A stretch of DNA of 64,000 bases from Deroplatys truncata. Taxonomy: Eukaryota > Arthropoda > Insecta > Mantodea > Mantidae. Under the pieces are notes generated by a model, which was not told where the DNA came from, did no database searches, and saw only the letters and a program-made list of their open reading frames with translations. Where the stretch lies: contig CM060979.1 of assembly GCA_030765065.1 (NCBI GenBank), positions 110,472,350-110,536,349 on the forward strand, in the 5' to 3' direction. Shown one piece after another: positions 46,766 through 58,458 of the stretch (the stretch's first letter is position 1; every line of letters starts with the position of its first letter). The position numbers were made by a program, and so were the translations under genes.

Positions 46766-47710
46766 AACCCTGTCCACACTGGTTAACATTTAACAAAACT
46801 TTTCAAGTGCAACATGTTAACAGTTTGCATGTTGGCCAAATTTCGATCACAGAATTGACTTAACATGTTAACCGAAACAGTTGTGCTTGACACTTTTAAC
46901 ATGTTGGATGTTTTCGGCTTTTAATGGAAAACTTGTTAAGTCAATTCGCTCTCTGTGTATGTGATTGGGTGAGCTTCGGAAGTTTTCAGACTGTAAACAT
47001 GGCAGCTATTGTAATTCCTTCATGCTATTGTGTTCGGTAGTTCCATGTTGACTCGTTCTGTGCTTACATCTTTGATTTGGCTTGCTTCATGTGAAGTTAT
47101 GGAATGGACGAAAGAAAAGACACTTTCATTAATAAAATCTTTGCTGAGGCTATCATTATGGAACATTGTAATATATGTAATAAAAAGGATGGACAAACTA
47201 TGTGCAATTTATTGTTGTTTCAGAGGCAATATCAGAAAAAAAAATAACCTCACTTTGCTGGAGAATTGCAAAAAGGCTCAAGTCTGGCAGCTGGAATGGC
47301 TGCTCTCAAATGTGTGTCCTTTTTGTAAATTATAGGTTAGAAACCTTGCTCAAAACAAAGTTGAAATCACTTTGACTTGTTCTCAAGAAATTGAAGTCAA
47401 ACCTGCTCCGAATTTTAAACTCATTCAAAATATTTTCACTCCTGTGTCAATTAACAAGATAGATCCTTATCACCTTCCACTTTTCTTTTTATTACATATC
47501 AGATACAAATAGCAATTGTCAAATCCTAATCACTGGAGTCCATTTTGCTTTTAGTTAAGAGATTTTGTTGTCCCAACAAGTCAACTAGTGTGGATAGAAT
47601 GTTAAACGTTCACAGTTACAACATGTTGAAGGCATTTAACATGTTGAATGTGACATTTTGTTAATTATTGAATGTTAACTGTTGATATGTTGAACAGTGT
47701 GGACTCACCT
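46766..47710 (+). mobile_element. Non-autonomous DNA transposon with MADF-like ORF piece
   Basis: Ends are inverted: left 'accctgtccacactgg', right (reversed) 'gtgagtccacactgttc', sharing GTCCACACTG. Next to both ends are many AACATGTT / GTTAACATGTT words, i.e. subterminal repeats. A plus-strand piece at 47099-47170 reads MEWTKEKTLSLIKSLL then LW, resembling the start of a MADF/Myb-SANT DNA-binding domain (W-T-x-E-x-x-x-x-L-I). Such domains occur in the second protein of PIF/Harbinger transposons. Exact ends and target duplication are not settled. Length is about 945 bp. Confidence 0.6.
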
Positions 47711-49440
47711 GTAGACAGTAGTGTGAAAAGTGTTGCCTATATGCAGGCGAATGCCGTGAAGATAAAATGAAATATAACGGCATATTTTCCAAATACAAAA
47801 TTGTGAATAAACGATCTTTGCATTGTTTTCCCGAAATAATCTGACTTGGCAATTAAATTCGGTATTCATATGAATTTTAATGTTCGAAATATTCTGTACA
47901 CACACACTCTCTCTCCCTCCCTCTCCCCCTTCCTTTGTCTCACCATATACAGAGCATAAAGAAAGAAGACTCATTACTTTAAAATCCAAAGATTCATGAG
48001 ACAATGTTGCCTCTTTACTTGTAGCAAACATCATTTATAGCCTGTTAATCCTACTTTTAAAATCATTAACCAAAATCAGCTTGTAAATTATGCTTTTCCT
48101 TAGCTAACGCCCCTCAGAGGCATTCAGGAAATCTAATGCTTACAAATTAACTTGCTGGTAACTAATATTACATTCCAGCAACAAAATGTTTAGGAAAAGT
48201 GTATTATACGCTGGAGATTTGTAACCAAATGACAGAGGTTTGTTTTTAATTGACTCACAGGTATTCCAGAGCAATAAGATAGCAAAAAGTAGGGGAGAAA
48301 CGTTCCAAATACATTCGAATCTCTGAAGACCTCTATTCTTAGTTGATGTTTATACATGCTTAAAAGCTACAGAGAGAAGAGAAGATAATTATCCATATAG
48401 TCTTTCGGATATTTCTGCTAATGTACGTTGCACATTTAATTTCTCTTTCTCTACCACTGTCCCACAGGAGAAGATTTTGATCCAAAAATTCGAAATCCAT
48501 ATTCAATCCATACATCTTTTGAAGTAGGGAAAGAAGAGCAAAATGGAAACCGCTTACAAGATGGAAACTAGAATTTTTTTCCCAGATTGAAGGATGTCAT
48601 TACTTACCAGCACATGTTCTTGAAGTAAGTATCGACTCTTCCCGCCCAACATACTGAAGCTTTGTCCATTTCATGCACACCATTGCTGATGTGTAGATGT
48701 TTAATCGTTTTAGTGAATTTCTTTACACAATTCGAAGCACAAACAATATATCAATCAACAAGTGATTAACAATTCTTTAAATAATAGATATAATCTTTTG
48801 AATATTGCCCATTTTATGAAATAACCCTTTTGCATTTCGCTTTATTAAACAAACATAACCTCCAATTTTAAATCGAAAGTGCTCTAGATCAAAGTGGAAA
48901 ATTCTAGAGAGGGCAAAGAGCAAATCTTAGCTCTCAACATATTCATATTTCCTTTTAATCAGGATGTATTTTTGGATCACATTTTGCTTCTGGAGCAGTT
49001 CTGAGCTGGTAGCACAGCAAGAGTTGAGGAAGAATATCATCTGAGAAGCCAATCATACAAAATATGATCCCATACCTGCACGACTGCATAATGCCGCAAA
49101 TGATGATTCTTCCCATGACGTCAAACCCGAGATAAAGACAATTTATTTTGTCACAACTGAAAACAAAGAAATGAAGAGCCCCCAACGGAGAACTGGGTTT
49201 AATGTGGTATGTGTATAAAAACTGAGAACTTGAAAACTATGTTTAGATGTTGAAGGGTTTGATAATGATGGAAATTAGTGGGTATTCGAAAATAATTTTG
49301 CTGTCGGTAACACTATTTTATATCTTCTAATTATAATAATTTATTATTGAATTTTTTTTAAAATTTCATACTACAACTAAGTGTAAGAACTTATCTAGAA
49401 GCTTCACTATCATAATTGTATCACTGTTTGGCAGTAATGT
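47711..49440. other. Unannotated AT-rich sequence
   Basis: 1.7 kb. A CT-rich simple repeat sits near 47905-47930, and a 109-codon minus-strand frame (47705-48034) reads through it without a domain. A 76-codon minus-strand frame at 48955-49185 is not recognised. Confidence 0.5.
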
Positions 49441-49492
49441 ATTCCAATGAATATTCTCTGCAATAATTGCATTTTTCACGCAATAACACACA

Positions 49493-50390
49493 TCACTGCA
49501 CCAGGTCTTCAGGCTTTGTCCTTTTTAATCTTTTTAGTACTGCACTGGTATCCAATAACTGAAGCGCAAGAGGGTTTGAATGGTTATGAAGCCGTTTTTC
49601 ATGCTTCACTGCCATGGTTCTTATTTCTTCACTAACAGTGTCCATTTTTAAGTCTCTATGGATGTTATCATTCCTGATGTACCATGGTGCATTAACAATA
49701 CCACGTAGCACTTTATTTTGGAAAATTTGTATAATTTTAATATTTGGTTTCTTGGTGCAGCCCCAGATCTGCAACCCATACATCCATACAGGTTTTAATA
49801 TCTGCTTATACAAGAGCAATTTATTTTGTATATTAAGTTCAGAACATCTTCATAAGAGCCAATACATTTTTCTATACTTTATCTCAAGCTTTTTTTTTCT
49901 TTTTAACATATGCCTTCCATTTCAACTTAGTATCCAGTGTCATGCCCAAATACTTGGCCTGGTTTGCATATGGGATTATTTGTTTGTTCATAAATACAGG
50001 TAGATTTTTTATCTTTCTATTTGTAAAATTAACATGAGTAGATTTTGTTTCATTAAGTTTAATACGCCACTTTTTTGTCCAAGCGTTTACTTCATTTACT
50101 GCAAATTGAAGCTTATTAATTGCTGCTTCTTCTGTTTCTTCAACAGATAGTATTACAGTATCATCAGCAAAGGTAGCCATTATCGTTTCCGGATTTTGTG
50201 GAATATCACTTGTATACAGCAGATACAGTATCGGTCCAAGCACACTTCTTTGCGGGACTCCCGCACTTATTTCCTTTAAGCCTGAATATTCACTTCCATA
50301 TTTAATGCGGAACAACCTATCTGAAAGATACGATTGCTGTATTTCACAGTATTGCTTTGGTAGATGACGTTGCAGCTATTATTGAAATGT
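49493..50390 (-). pseudogene. jockey-like retrotransposon, 5'-truncated, young
   Basis: Minus-strand RT fragment. The reading starts near 50380 with an LPKQYCEIQQSYLSDR-like block, then SAGVPQRSVLGPILYLLY (RT motif B region), TFADDTVILS (catalytic FADD, 50172-50161), the thumb region WRIKLNETKSTHVNF, and YLGMTLDTKLKWKAY. One frameshift or short gap near a poly-purine run (about 49885) separates it from YGLQIWGCTKKPN and the C-terminal KRTKPEDLVQ, ending at 49493. Its two long frames (143 and 108 codons) make it the best-preserved coding remnant in the window. 5' truncation is usual for LINE copies. Confidence 0.9.
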
Positions 50391-50929
50391 AAACAACTAA
50401 GTATTAATAAAATTGTATCCTTACAATCCAAATGAAACTAATTTTTCACTTTGCCTTAACCTATAGTAATACATACTAACATATAAATTTACATTTGTTT
50501 ATTTAACACCTCTTAATCGCAATACAGATTTTTTATTTTATAGAGAATCATCACATTATCTTTATCTTTAATTTAATTTTTTCTGTTAAATTCAAAAATT
50601 AATTCCCTTAACATTTCCACTTTGCCCTTCCTTCCCCATTCTGAATTAAATGTATTGTGTTGTAATCATACTTCTTTTTCTAACAACTATAATTTCATTT
50701 CACATCTATTCTGCAAATTATTCATATGAAATCTTCATTTTCCACTTATTGATAATCATGATCATTGTTAGCAGAAATAGTTTCAATGCACATTTTGTGG
50801 CAGCTATAGAAAAGCGTGCTGGAAGCTCGTTAGACGGTCAACTATTTGGTATTTACCAGCCTTTATATTACACACTTAATTTTTGCATCGATTCAGGAGA
50901 AGCAAAAGCACGATATTTGAAAGCGTATT
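50391..50929. other. Unannotated AT-rich sequence
   Basis: No recognised feature. A 96-codon frame (50650-50940) is hydrophobic and of chance composition, running into the family A copy. Confidence 0.45.
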
Positions 50930-51450
50930 ACTTAAAATAAACTACGGAAAATTCAAACGGACAACAGCGAATATTTCAGAAACTTTTAATGCTAATAAAG
51001 CACTTATTTCATACGAATTATATTTCTTAATAAGCTTTATATTTTTCCGGTTAAACAAACTTATACAGAATTTAATGAGAATGAAGAGGTCTTCATTGAT
51101 AATTTAAGATATAGGTGCATTTTATTTGTCAGGTTAATACCTCAAATACATGCTATTTTAATCAAAATTGTAAGAGCCATTTTGAGAGAAAAATAAGGAG
51201 ACTTTTTCATGAAAAGGATAGTTTGGGTGGGATATTTTCTTGAAAGTATTTCTTATGTGCTGCCTCACTTAGATGTGTTATTGGTGTTTATCCACCTTTT
51301 AGATTTTGGGTTGATGTTCACCTACATATACGCAAAATACTTCCTTTTTATTTAGCGAACACAAAAGGTGTATTTCCGCACAAATGTCGATGCCTAATTT
51401 TTTAGCAGATTGTAGTATTTCATCTGCTTACTTCAGATAGGCGATAAAGG
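50930..51450 (+). repeat. Family A repeat, old plus-strand copy
   Basis: Retains 'cagcgaatatttcagaaac', 'gagaatgaagaggtcttcat', 'attttaatcaaaattgtaag', 'agagccattttgagag', 'aggatagtttgggtgg' and 'gtgtatttccgcac'. The (AC)n tract is lost. It ends 'gataaaggaagtaa' near 51455, where an inverted copy starts. Confidence 0.7.
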
Positions 51451-51488
51451 AAGTAAAAATACGCTTTTAGAAAAAGGTGAGAGAGCGT

Positions 51489-51525
<37 letters not shown>

Positions 51526-51870
51526 TGCGTGCGTGCGCGCCTGTGTATCTGTTAATCTGTGAACAGTAGATATAGGTAATTTAAAAACGAGCCGTTGAAT
51601 GAATACCAAAACTTGCATTTAAACATCTAGGGTATCTTTTTAAGAACACGATGCAAACATCTTCGTAATTCCTTCCAACCCAAGCAACCTTTATTTTTTA
51701 TTTTCTCAAAACTGGCTCTAACGATTTTGATTAAAATATCGTATGTTCGAACTACTGACTTGTAAATAAAATTCATCTCTTGAATGTTCTGTAAGTAGAT
51801 GGTGAGGCCCTCTTCATTGTTACGAAATTTTATTACCTGGGAAACTATGCGATATAGGTAGGTACAGCAT
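51451..51870 (-). repeat. Family A repeat, convergent minus-strand copy
   Basis: Minus-strand blocks: 'attttaatcaaaatcgttag' (51738-51719), 'ttaagatgtttgc'-like, a (CA)n tract (as TG at 51493-51523) and 'gaaggggcctcacc'-like sequence. It abuts the previous copy tail-to-tail, so the pair forms an imperfect palindrome of about 940 bp. Confidence 0.7.
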
Positions 51871-51959
51871 ACTGCAAGAAGAATATAGCTGTAATTTCAG
51901 ATCACTGTTCCTCGTGTCTGACATGGACAGAACAGTCTCTAACAAAACCCTGCAAGTCA

Positions 51960-52325
51960 GGGGGGTTATATCTAGCCGAGAAATTGGTCCGTCACGACTA
52001 CCACATGTGATTGAAAGCGGTATTTAGAAAATGACGAACCTCCCATGTCCATTGAGCGGGTACACCATCTTGTTGGAATGCAATGCTCTTGTTGCTGTGT
52101 TCCTCAAGTTGTGGTAATAGAAACAAGTGCAACGCATCCAACATATTTGGATTTGATCTTTCAAGCTCGTAGGAGACGTGGATTTTCCTTTGCGAAAATA
52201 ATGCAGTTGTGAGTGGTTTACTCTCCCGCTGACACGAAAAATGCTTGTAGACATAAATGATATGGATACAGTTTCATGCACTTTCGAGCAATACGCTGAC
52301 AGGATGTAAATGGTACATTAATCAT
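51960..52325 (-). pseudogene. IS630/mariner-type transposase, internally deleted
   Basis: Minus-strand translation: RIARKCMKLYPYHLCLQA (family: RKRLKLxPYKLQ, end of the DNA-binding region), then a jump to FRVSGRVNHSQLHYF (family: FHVSGKVNxHNxRxW). It continues KENPRLL-like and finally FQQDGVPAQWTWEVRHFLN (52078 downward), the block with the second catalytic Asp, ending in a degraded PPDL. About 60 residues around the first catalytic Asp are missing. This type is common in insects. Element ends were not found. Confidence 0.8.
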
Positions 52326-53754
52326 TGCTGTCTTTTCTTAGAGGATTTCTTGTCATGGCTTAAGAGCTAGCTGCTTATCTCTGGGTTTCGTCTGTGACCA
52401 TCTGTTTCTATAAGTATTTGATACCAATCATATTTAGGTACATTACGCACAGCTAGCAGCAGCCTCCCCACTCCCCCCCCCAATTTATGTGCTCCTTTAA
52501 CATCTAAGGTCATATCGGTAGCTTTGCTTTTGGAACAATTGCTCTTTGGCAATGATGTTCACTCATTTTACTATTGTGTATCTTCGGGTTTGTTTAAGTT
52601 GGGTTTTCTTTATAAACGTTAAGTTCACACGCCCATTTATACTCTCACTCACACCTCCAGACTGTAGGGAGGATGGTGAGTAATCACCTAGAACATGTTT
52701 AACACTCAAGTTTAGCGTTTCAAAAAACGCATTGTGCTCCTGTTGGTTTGTAGTAGGCATTTCAATTATCTACGGTTTTAATTTGTTATTATGCATTATT
52801 AATTTTCATTCTTACCATGTACTACGGAAAATTCCATATTTTAAGCAAAACATTACGAGCAAGAAATGTCTCCTACTATCGTTTATCTTTTATAATAATA
52901 TTTAATATTATACATACCTAAGAGAACAATCTGTATTTTTCGTGATATTGTCATTCCGGAAATATTGGCTATCGTGTGTTTAAATTTACCAGATTTTAAG
53001 TCTTAGTGTTTGTTTCTTATGAGCTCCTAGCTGCATAAATCTGTTTGTTTGACTAACAGTAAGTAGACTGTTGTTCCAAGATTCTATGCGCTTCAAAATA
53101 TGCAACAATGTAGCAAATTATACATTACAGAATATTTTTATTGAGTTTATGTCATTGTAGTTAGATAAGTGATTAGGCTCGATCTTTCGCATCTGTCAAT
53201 TCTCACCATTGACTGGATAACTTTGTATATGAATGTCTTGTGGGCTCCTTAATGAAGTTAGTTAATGAAGTGGTTAGAAAACGTCGCTCAACTGTGACAC
53301 AACAGTTTTTTAGTCATGTCTTCCTTACACTGTTTCTGCTTCGCACGCTTATTCAGAAATCAAGTTCAGCAATGAACGGTTTAGTGATATAAATTTAGGA
53401 AGGAAGACATAAGGGTCGGCGACTGTCAACGAAATGGACACACTCTACGTAAAATATAAACAATATCTAAAACCTAATTTCTAGCACAACTGCTGAAAGA
53501 GAAGAATCTCTTGTTCATTATCCAACTATACATAAAGCTAATATTACTAAATAATAATGACTAAATTAGTATCTGTGACAAAAATACCAATAAAAGATAA
53601 CATTAATTTTAAGTTATAAGACATAAACTAGTGTTGGTATATAAAGTCTTTAACAATTAATACTCGAGTACAAAAGGAAAGAAAGCATAGTGTACTAAAG
53701 TGATACTTATAACAATAAACAATTCTTCTTCTTCTTCTTCCTTCATGCATTAGA
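52326..53754. other. Unannotated AT-rich sequence
   Basis: Includes a C-run near 52472. Two minus-strand frames (61 codons at 52367-52552 and 65 at 52563-52760) may be residues of the adjacent transposon but match no motif I know. Confidence 0.4.
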
Positions 53755-54115
53755 CATTTCTACCTGTAGCACTCCCATTATTACGAGCTTTTATTTGGTC
53801 TTCGGACACTTATTTTCCCTATTGGTTTATAGTTCTTAAAATGGAATGGTAGTCTGCCTGTATTCATTCTTTAAAGATGATTTATCCACTTAGTTTTATA
53901 TTCAGTAATTTTTTCATTCAGATTATATATATATATCAATTTTTTTATTATATCTTCATTTCTTTTATAATCTATTCTATTATATCCCGCCGCTGCTCTT
54001 AAAAACTTCATTTTATTTACTTCGAATCTAATTTTGTTGCTCTGTGGTATAATCTATGCTTCACTCGCATACAATAGTTTGACACTAACATTACTTTGCA
54101 AAATTTTAATATTGT
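53755..54115 (-). pseudogene. LINE reverse transcriptase 3' fragment
   Basis: Minus strand from 54100: VSVKLLYASEA (family: LYGSExW), a stop, then NKMKFLRAAAGYNRIDYKRN (54030 on; family: EMKFLRxxAGYxxxDxxRN), EDIIKKL, YNLNEKITEYKTKWINHL, and KISVRRP near the end (family: RRxxGRP). The 3' end is a short (GAA)n at about 53740. It is the same class as 15955-17640. Confidence 0.8.
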
Positions 54116-55605
54116 GACAATAAACAATATGTATCGCTAATACGATTAATCTAAAGTATACAAAAGTAATTTTCCTTATAGAAATGTATTCTCTCCTGAT
54201 AATGTTTTTAACTTTATCTATAGTTTAAAAATGCTATACATGGTGCCGCAAATCAAATTAATGGATTAGCTGTCTTACATGGCGAGGCAAGGCTGCACTG
54301 CTTTACTAAAATGTAGTATACACAAGGAATTATAAAAAAATATAGACACCTTCCCAAACAATAACAGGCAACCAAGGGACATGACCTTTGGTGGAAAATA
54401 TTTAAAATCGAAAATAAAATTTTTGCAAAATCATCAATTAAAAGTCAGCTTCCAAGTGTCACGGTTTATTAAATTTACTATCCTCTATGCGATATATTAA
54501 CCAGGTATTAGCGAATATACTTAAACTAAGTATCATTCAGGTACGTGAAAGTACGACTTTCCAAGGTTTTGTCCACATCGGGAAACGTTTATATTTGCAT
54601 TTAAGATGAAAGTATGAGTAGCCTATAACTCCCACTGATCCTTTAGCATAAATGTTTGGAGTTTATCCATATTAGTTGACAATGTGACTTTTTATGCAAG
54701 GGGTTGAAATTTTGGACATGAGTAGTTTCAGAAAGACGTATGACAGTTTCATTTTTGGCAAGCTCTAAAGCGTAAGTGCTCAACGTTATCCCAAAACGCT
54801 TAGACAGCATAGATTTACAACGGGTCTTCAGACTTATTTGGCCTTTCCTGCCAGTCGGTTTAAATGAATGACGTCATTATTAGTTCGACGAGCAAAAGGG
54901 AGTGCGGAATTGAACCTCGGAATTCATGTGTTTCCGATTTCGTAAACAGTTGCTGTACCTGGCGGTGCAGAACTGGTTTTCATTGAGACATTTTGTGCGG
55001 TCTTTGCACGCAAGATGGAGCTGCCCACCGATCACAAAATTTTCATGGTTCAATGCTACTTCTGAACTGGAAGAATAAGAGAAGGAGCCCATAGTTATGA
55101 TATTGGCCGCTGTATGAATGATTTTCTTCGTTAATTCCCAGAGTTTCATCAAGTCCCGAGACAAAACATGATGAAATACAAAAAACAGCTGGTTTATTAA
55201 GAAAAAATGAGAAGCAACTAAAATATTTAAAAACATTTAAAATATTTATAAAGCCTACTTCATTTATTTTTTATTAAAAGAGTTAAAGCCGTATCATTAA
55301 AGCCGAGACACTCTACGCTACAAAACTGCTCAGTTATTTGAGTTACCTATCAGCATACATGCTGAGATTACGAGATGTAAGCGAAAGAAATTCCATACAT
55401 AAATACTGGAAATATACTATACAAGTCCCACCTCACTAAGGTGACCTCAAAACTGTTGACATCTACCCTTCCACTCATCTTTCGCTAGTCCTCTCCCAGA
55501 GGCACTCGTAATAAACTCGCATCAAAGTACTGACATCATGAGAAGACAACCGACTAGCGGCAAGGACCGAATAAAACTAAAGACCCGTATATTGCGGATG
55601 ATAGG
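54116..55605. other. Unannotated, with an unknown 118-codon minus ORF
   Basis: The minus frame 54880-55236 has a hydrophobic N-terminus (FFLINQLFFVFHHVL) and a Cys-containing C-terminal half (LACKDRTKCLNENQFC). No domain is recognised. The rest is AT-rich without recognisable repeats. Confidence 0.35.
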
Positions 55606-55607
55606 TA

Positions 55608-56471
55608 GGGGAAAGGTCCCTAATTTGAACCGCCTCTTAAATTGAACCGCTCCTATATTTTTCAAACTGTTCGACAGATGGCACCATAATCCTATCAGAA
55701 GGTAGTGTGGCTATGAATGCTTGGAGTTTTTGACTTTGCATTCTGAGCTGTGGTTTCAGTTGTATGAAGTCGTTTGTGTTTTTGCTGCTTCAGAAGTAAT
55801 ATTTGACTAATCTAGCTAAGCTTATACGACCAATTAGGTAAGTTTGAGATGATATATATATATATTACATGTTATGAAGTGTTTATTTAGTAACAATATT
55901 CCTGCACACGTTTTTTCAAGCAGCGTCTCTCCCTGTCACATAGATGCTAAAGCTTCCAAAATGGCATGGCTCGTAAACTGAACCACTGTTTGAACCCTAT
56001 ATTGAACTGGTTCAATTTAGGAAACCTACTGAAGTTCTAGGATTGCTCAACTGCGAATAGTATATCTTGTGAATAAATATCGATATAATATGCTAAGTTA
56101 AAAAAGATCATGCTAAAAACAGTGGATGGCATGAATATATGAATTGTGAATTGTTTGAAATGATGGACATGATCCAGTGTATGAGTTGTAGGATATGACT
56201 TTACAAAAGTGTGCAAAAGTTAGTGCCAAGAAGAAAGTGTTTTATTGTGAAGACTGTGTATAATTGGACTCTTTTGTATGAGAGTAAAAATTAGTAAAAC
56301 CTCTATATTTGCAAATAATACCTATTCCTAAAACCAAGTGATTTTGAATATATAAAAATATAGCGCAAGGATTTCTCACTTTAACGCTTGTTTTTCTGAA
56401 AATTTTCATTTGAAATTATAATTATTATTTACTATTTAGGCGTAAGTGGTTCAATATAGGGACCTTTACCC
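55608..56471. mobile_element. pogo-like MITE, 864 bp
   Basis: Left end GGGGAAAGGTCCCTAATTTG, right end (reversed) GGGTAAAGGTCCCTATATTG, with TA on both sides (55606-55607 and 56472-56473). The words 'ttgaacc' and 'ttcaat' recur just inside the ends and in the middle ('ttgaaccctatattgaactg', about 55990), forming subterminal repeats. There is no transposase. G-rich ends with TA duplication resemble Tc1/mariner-superfamily pogo elements. The assignment is by analogy. Confidence 0.75.
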
Positions 56472-56473
56472 TA

Positions 56474-57622
56474 GAAGTAGTTTTTGGAAATAAGGTAACT
56501 TATAATTTTTCTGGGTTTCGAGCAAGAAGTGGCCAACTTTTTTTCCAGATTGATAACATTACATTATAATTACATTAGGGCAGAACATATCGGTAAGGGT
56601 AGATTTTCAAAGTTGTAAAGTTTCATATACCCCTTTATCAAATACTAAAGCCTAAGCGTACAAAGATTTGCCTAAACAGTTTAAATAGTGCGTAAGGGTG
56701 AAAATGTGGAACAGTTCCCGAAACTTGTGTTTTTGCTGAGTTCTAAAGCGTAAGGGACCAAAGATTTATCCAGTTAGCTTAAGAATGTAGATTTGTATGG
56801 ATTTAAAATATGATTACAGTAATTTTTAAGATTATAGGGTACCCAACAATTTTTGATGGGTCACATTTCGTGAGCGTTCAACGTTTTGATTATACACCGT
56901 GCGGAAAAACAGTGTGCAGAAAATTGTAGAGTAGGAAGGCAATACCAAACTAAGCATTTTGAAGTTAGCAGCATGGGATCGTAGATGCAGTATAACTAGA
57001 GGCTGGATGTTTAGACATTTATAACAGTCAAAATAGACAGGCACAAAGATCAATTCCAAAGTAAAAAAGGGCATAGTAAATTTGAAACAGGCATTATACA
57101 TTTTAAAATTTTGTAATCTTAATATAATTAATAACCACTGTTTGGTTTAAAAATCACACAAATTATACATTTTATTATTATTGTAAACTTTTTTGACTTG
57201 GACTATCCTGGCAAAAACTAATGATTTACACATGTCTATCTAATGAAAACTGTGACTGTTTGCTAGATGTGGCAACGGCTGCTGGAAGTAGCCTTGTTTG
57301 ATTTTCACCACTCTTTGAAGCGAGAGTGGATTTGTGCTTTGTTGTTAACACGTGTTGATTGATAAAATAGTTTTTTCCGTGATTGTCTTTTCGCAAACCT
57401 TTCACAATAAAAAAGCTCCATCGGTTGAACACACAAGGGCAACAAATTTACTAACACACCTGTGAATTGTGACTCATTATTGTTTGTCAGTCAACATTAA
57501 AAGTAACTCACAGACAAGCATGTACTCCATACTGTCTCAACTAATGAGCACTGGTACACAATGAGAAACTAACTATACATGACCGGATCCAGTATAAGTA
57601 AAATGAAAGCAGTTGAAAAAAA
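56474..57622. other. Unannotated AT-rich sequence
   Basis: No recognised element. Minus frames of 89 and 68 codons (56832-57101 and 57226-57432) show no domain. Confidence 0.5.
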
Positions 57623-58454
57623 TCTGATGTGTTACACTCACTTGACTTTCTCTACTCTTGTACAAACTATTTTTACAAACGCTTATTCTCCATATGCTTC
57701 ATGTTAATCGAGATGTCAATCTTACTGCTAATTTTCTTGTAGGTGCAAGGGGAATATGGTAGGCTTTAAGCAATAGTCAAATCTTTTAAGAGCTGATTGC
57801 TATGTGGCGCATTCCATTCTCTTTGTATGTCCAGGACATAAAAAAATGAATAACGAATTTCCATTTGAGAAAAAGTATAGGTAAGTATTGGAAAATTTAA
57901 GGGAATAACAAGCAATATCTCGAAAATGGTTCACTCAAAAAAAAATGTATATGGCATAAATTGTGTATTTTAACGCGATCTACATTTTTTTGTGTAGTAA
58001 ACGTTTGTCTATCTTTATGGTTTACCAGTTATGCAAAAGTCGTTCACAATGAAGAATACTTTTGGAGACATTCCCAGAAAATTCAAGATATACATTTTAT
58101 TTGTCATGAAAGTATCTTAAATATATGATATTTTAATCAAAATTGTTAGAGCCATTTCTGAGAAAATTAAAATTTTCGAAATATGTTCCATGTAAAGGAT
58201 AATCTGGGGTGGGGGGATTTTCTGGAAAACCTTCGTGTCGCATCTCTGGAAGATACTGAACCTAAATACCAAGTTTGGTGTTTATCCGACTGTTCGTTTC
58301 CGAGTTATGCTGTTCACAGACAGACACACATACACAGACACACAAACACACACAAACATACACACACGGACATATTTCCGGTGAAATCTCGGGATCGAAT
58401 TTTTGGGTGGAATACAATACTTCCCCTACTTACTATACGTAGTAGAGAAAGTAA
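57623..58454 (+). repeat. Family A repeat, reference full-length copy (832 bp)
   Basis: Left end 'tctgatgtgttacactcact' followed by 'gactttctctact'. Right end 'cttactatacgtag' then 'agtagagaaagtaa'. The motif ACTTTCTCTACT near the left end is the exact reverse complement of AGTAGAGAAAGT at the right end. The interior has the AC tract (58319-58370) followed by a deletion relative to other copies. A frame of 98 codons (58183-58479; FHVKDNLGWGDFLENLRV...) is open through the microsatellite to past the right end. No transposase, tRNA head or poly(A) tail is seen. It may be a non-autonomous DNA transposon or a satellite-like unit. Confidence 0.9.
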
Positions 58455-58458
58455 TAAT

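Noticed and set aside
57623..58454. Family A as a Helitron or SINE
   Set aside because: It has no TC...CTRR ends with hairpin, no tRNA head and no poly(A) tail. The matched inverted motifs at its ends argue for another class.
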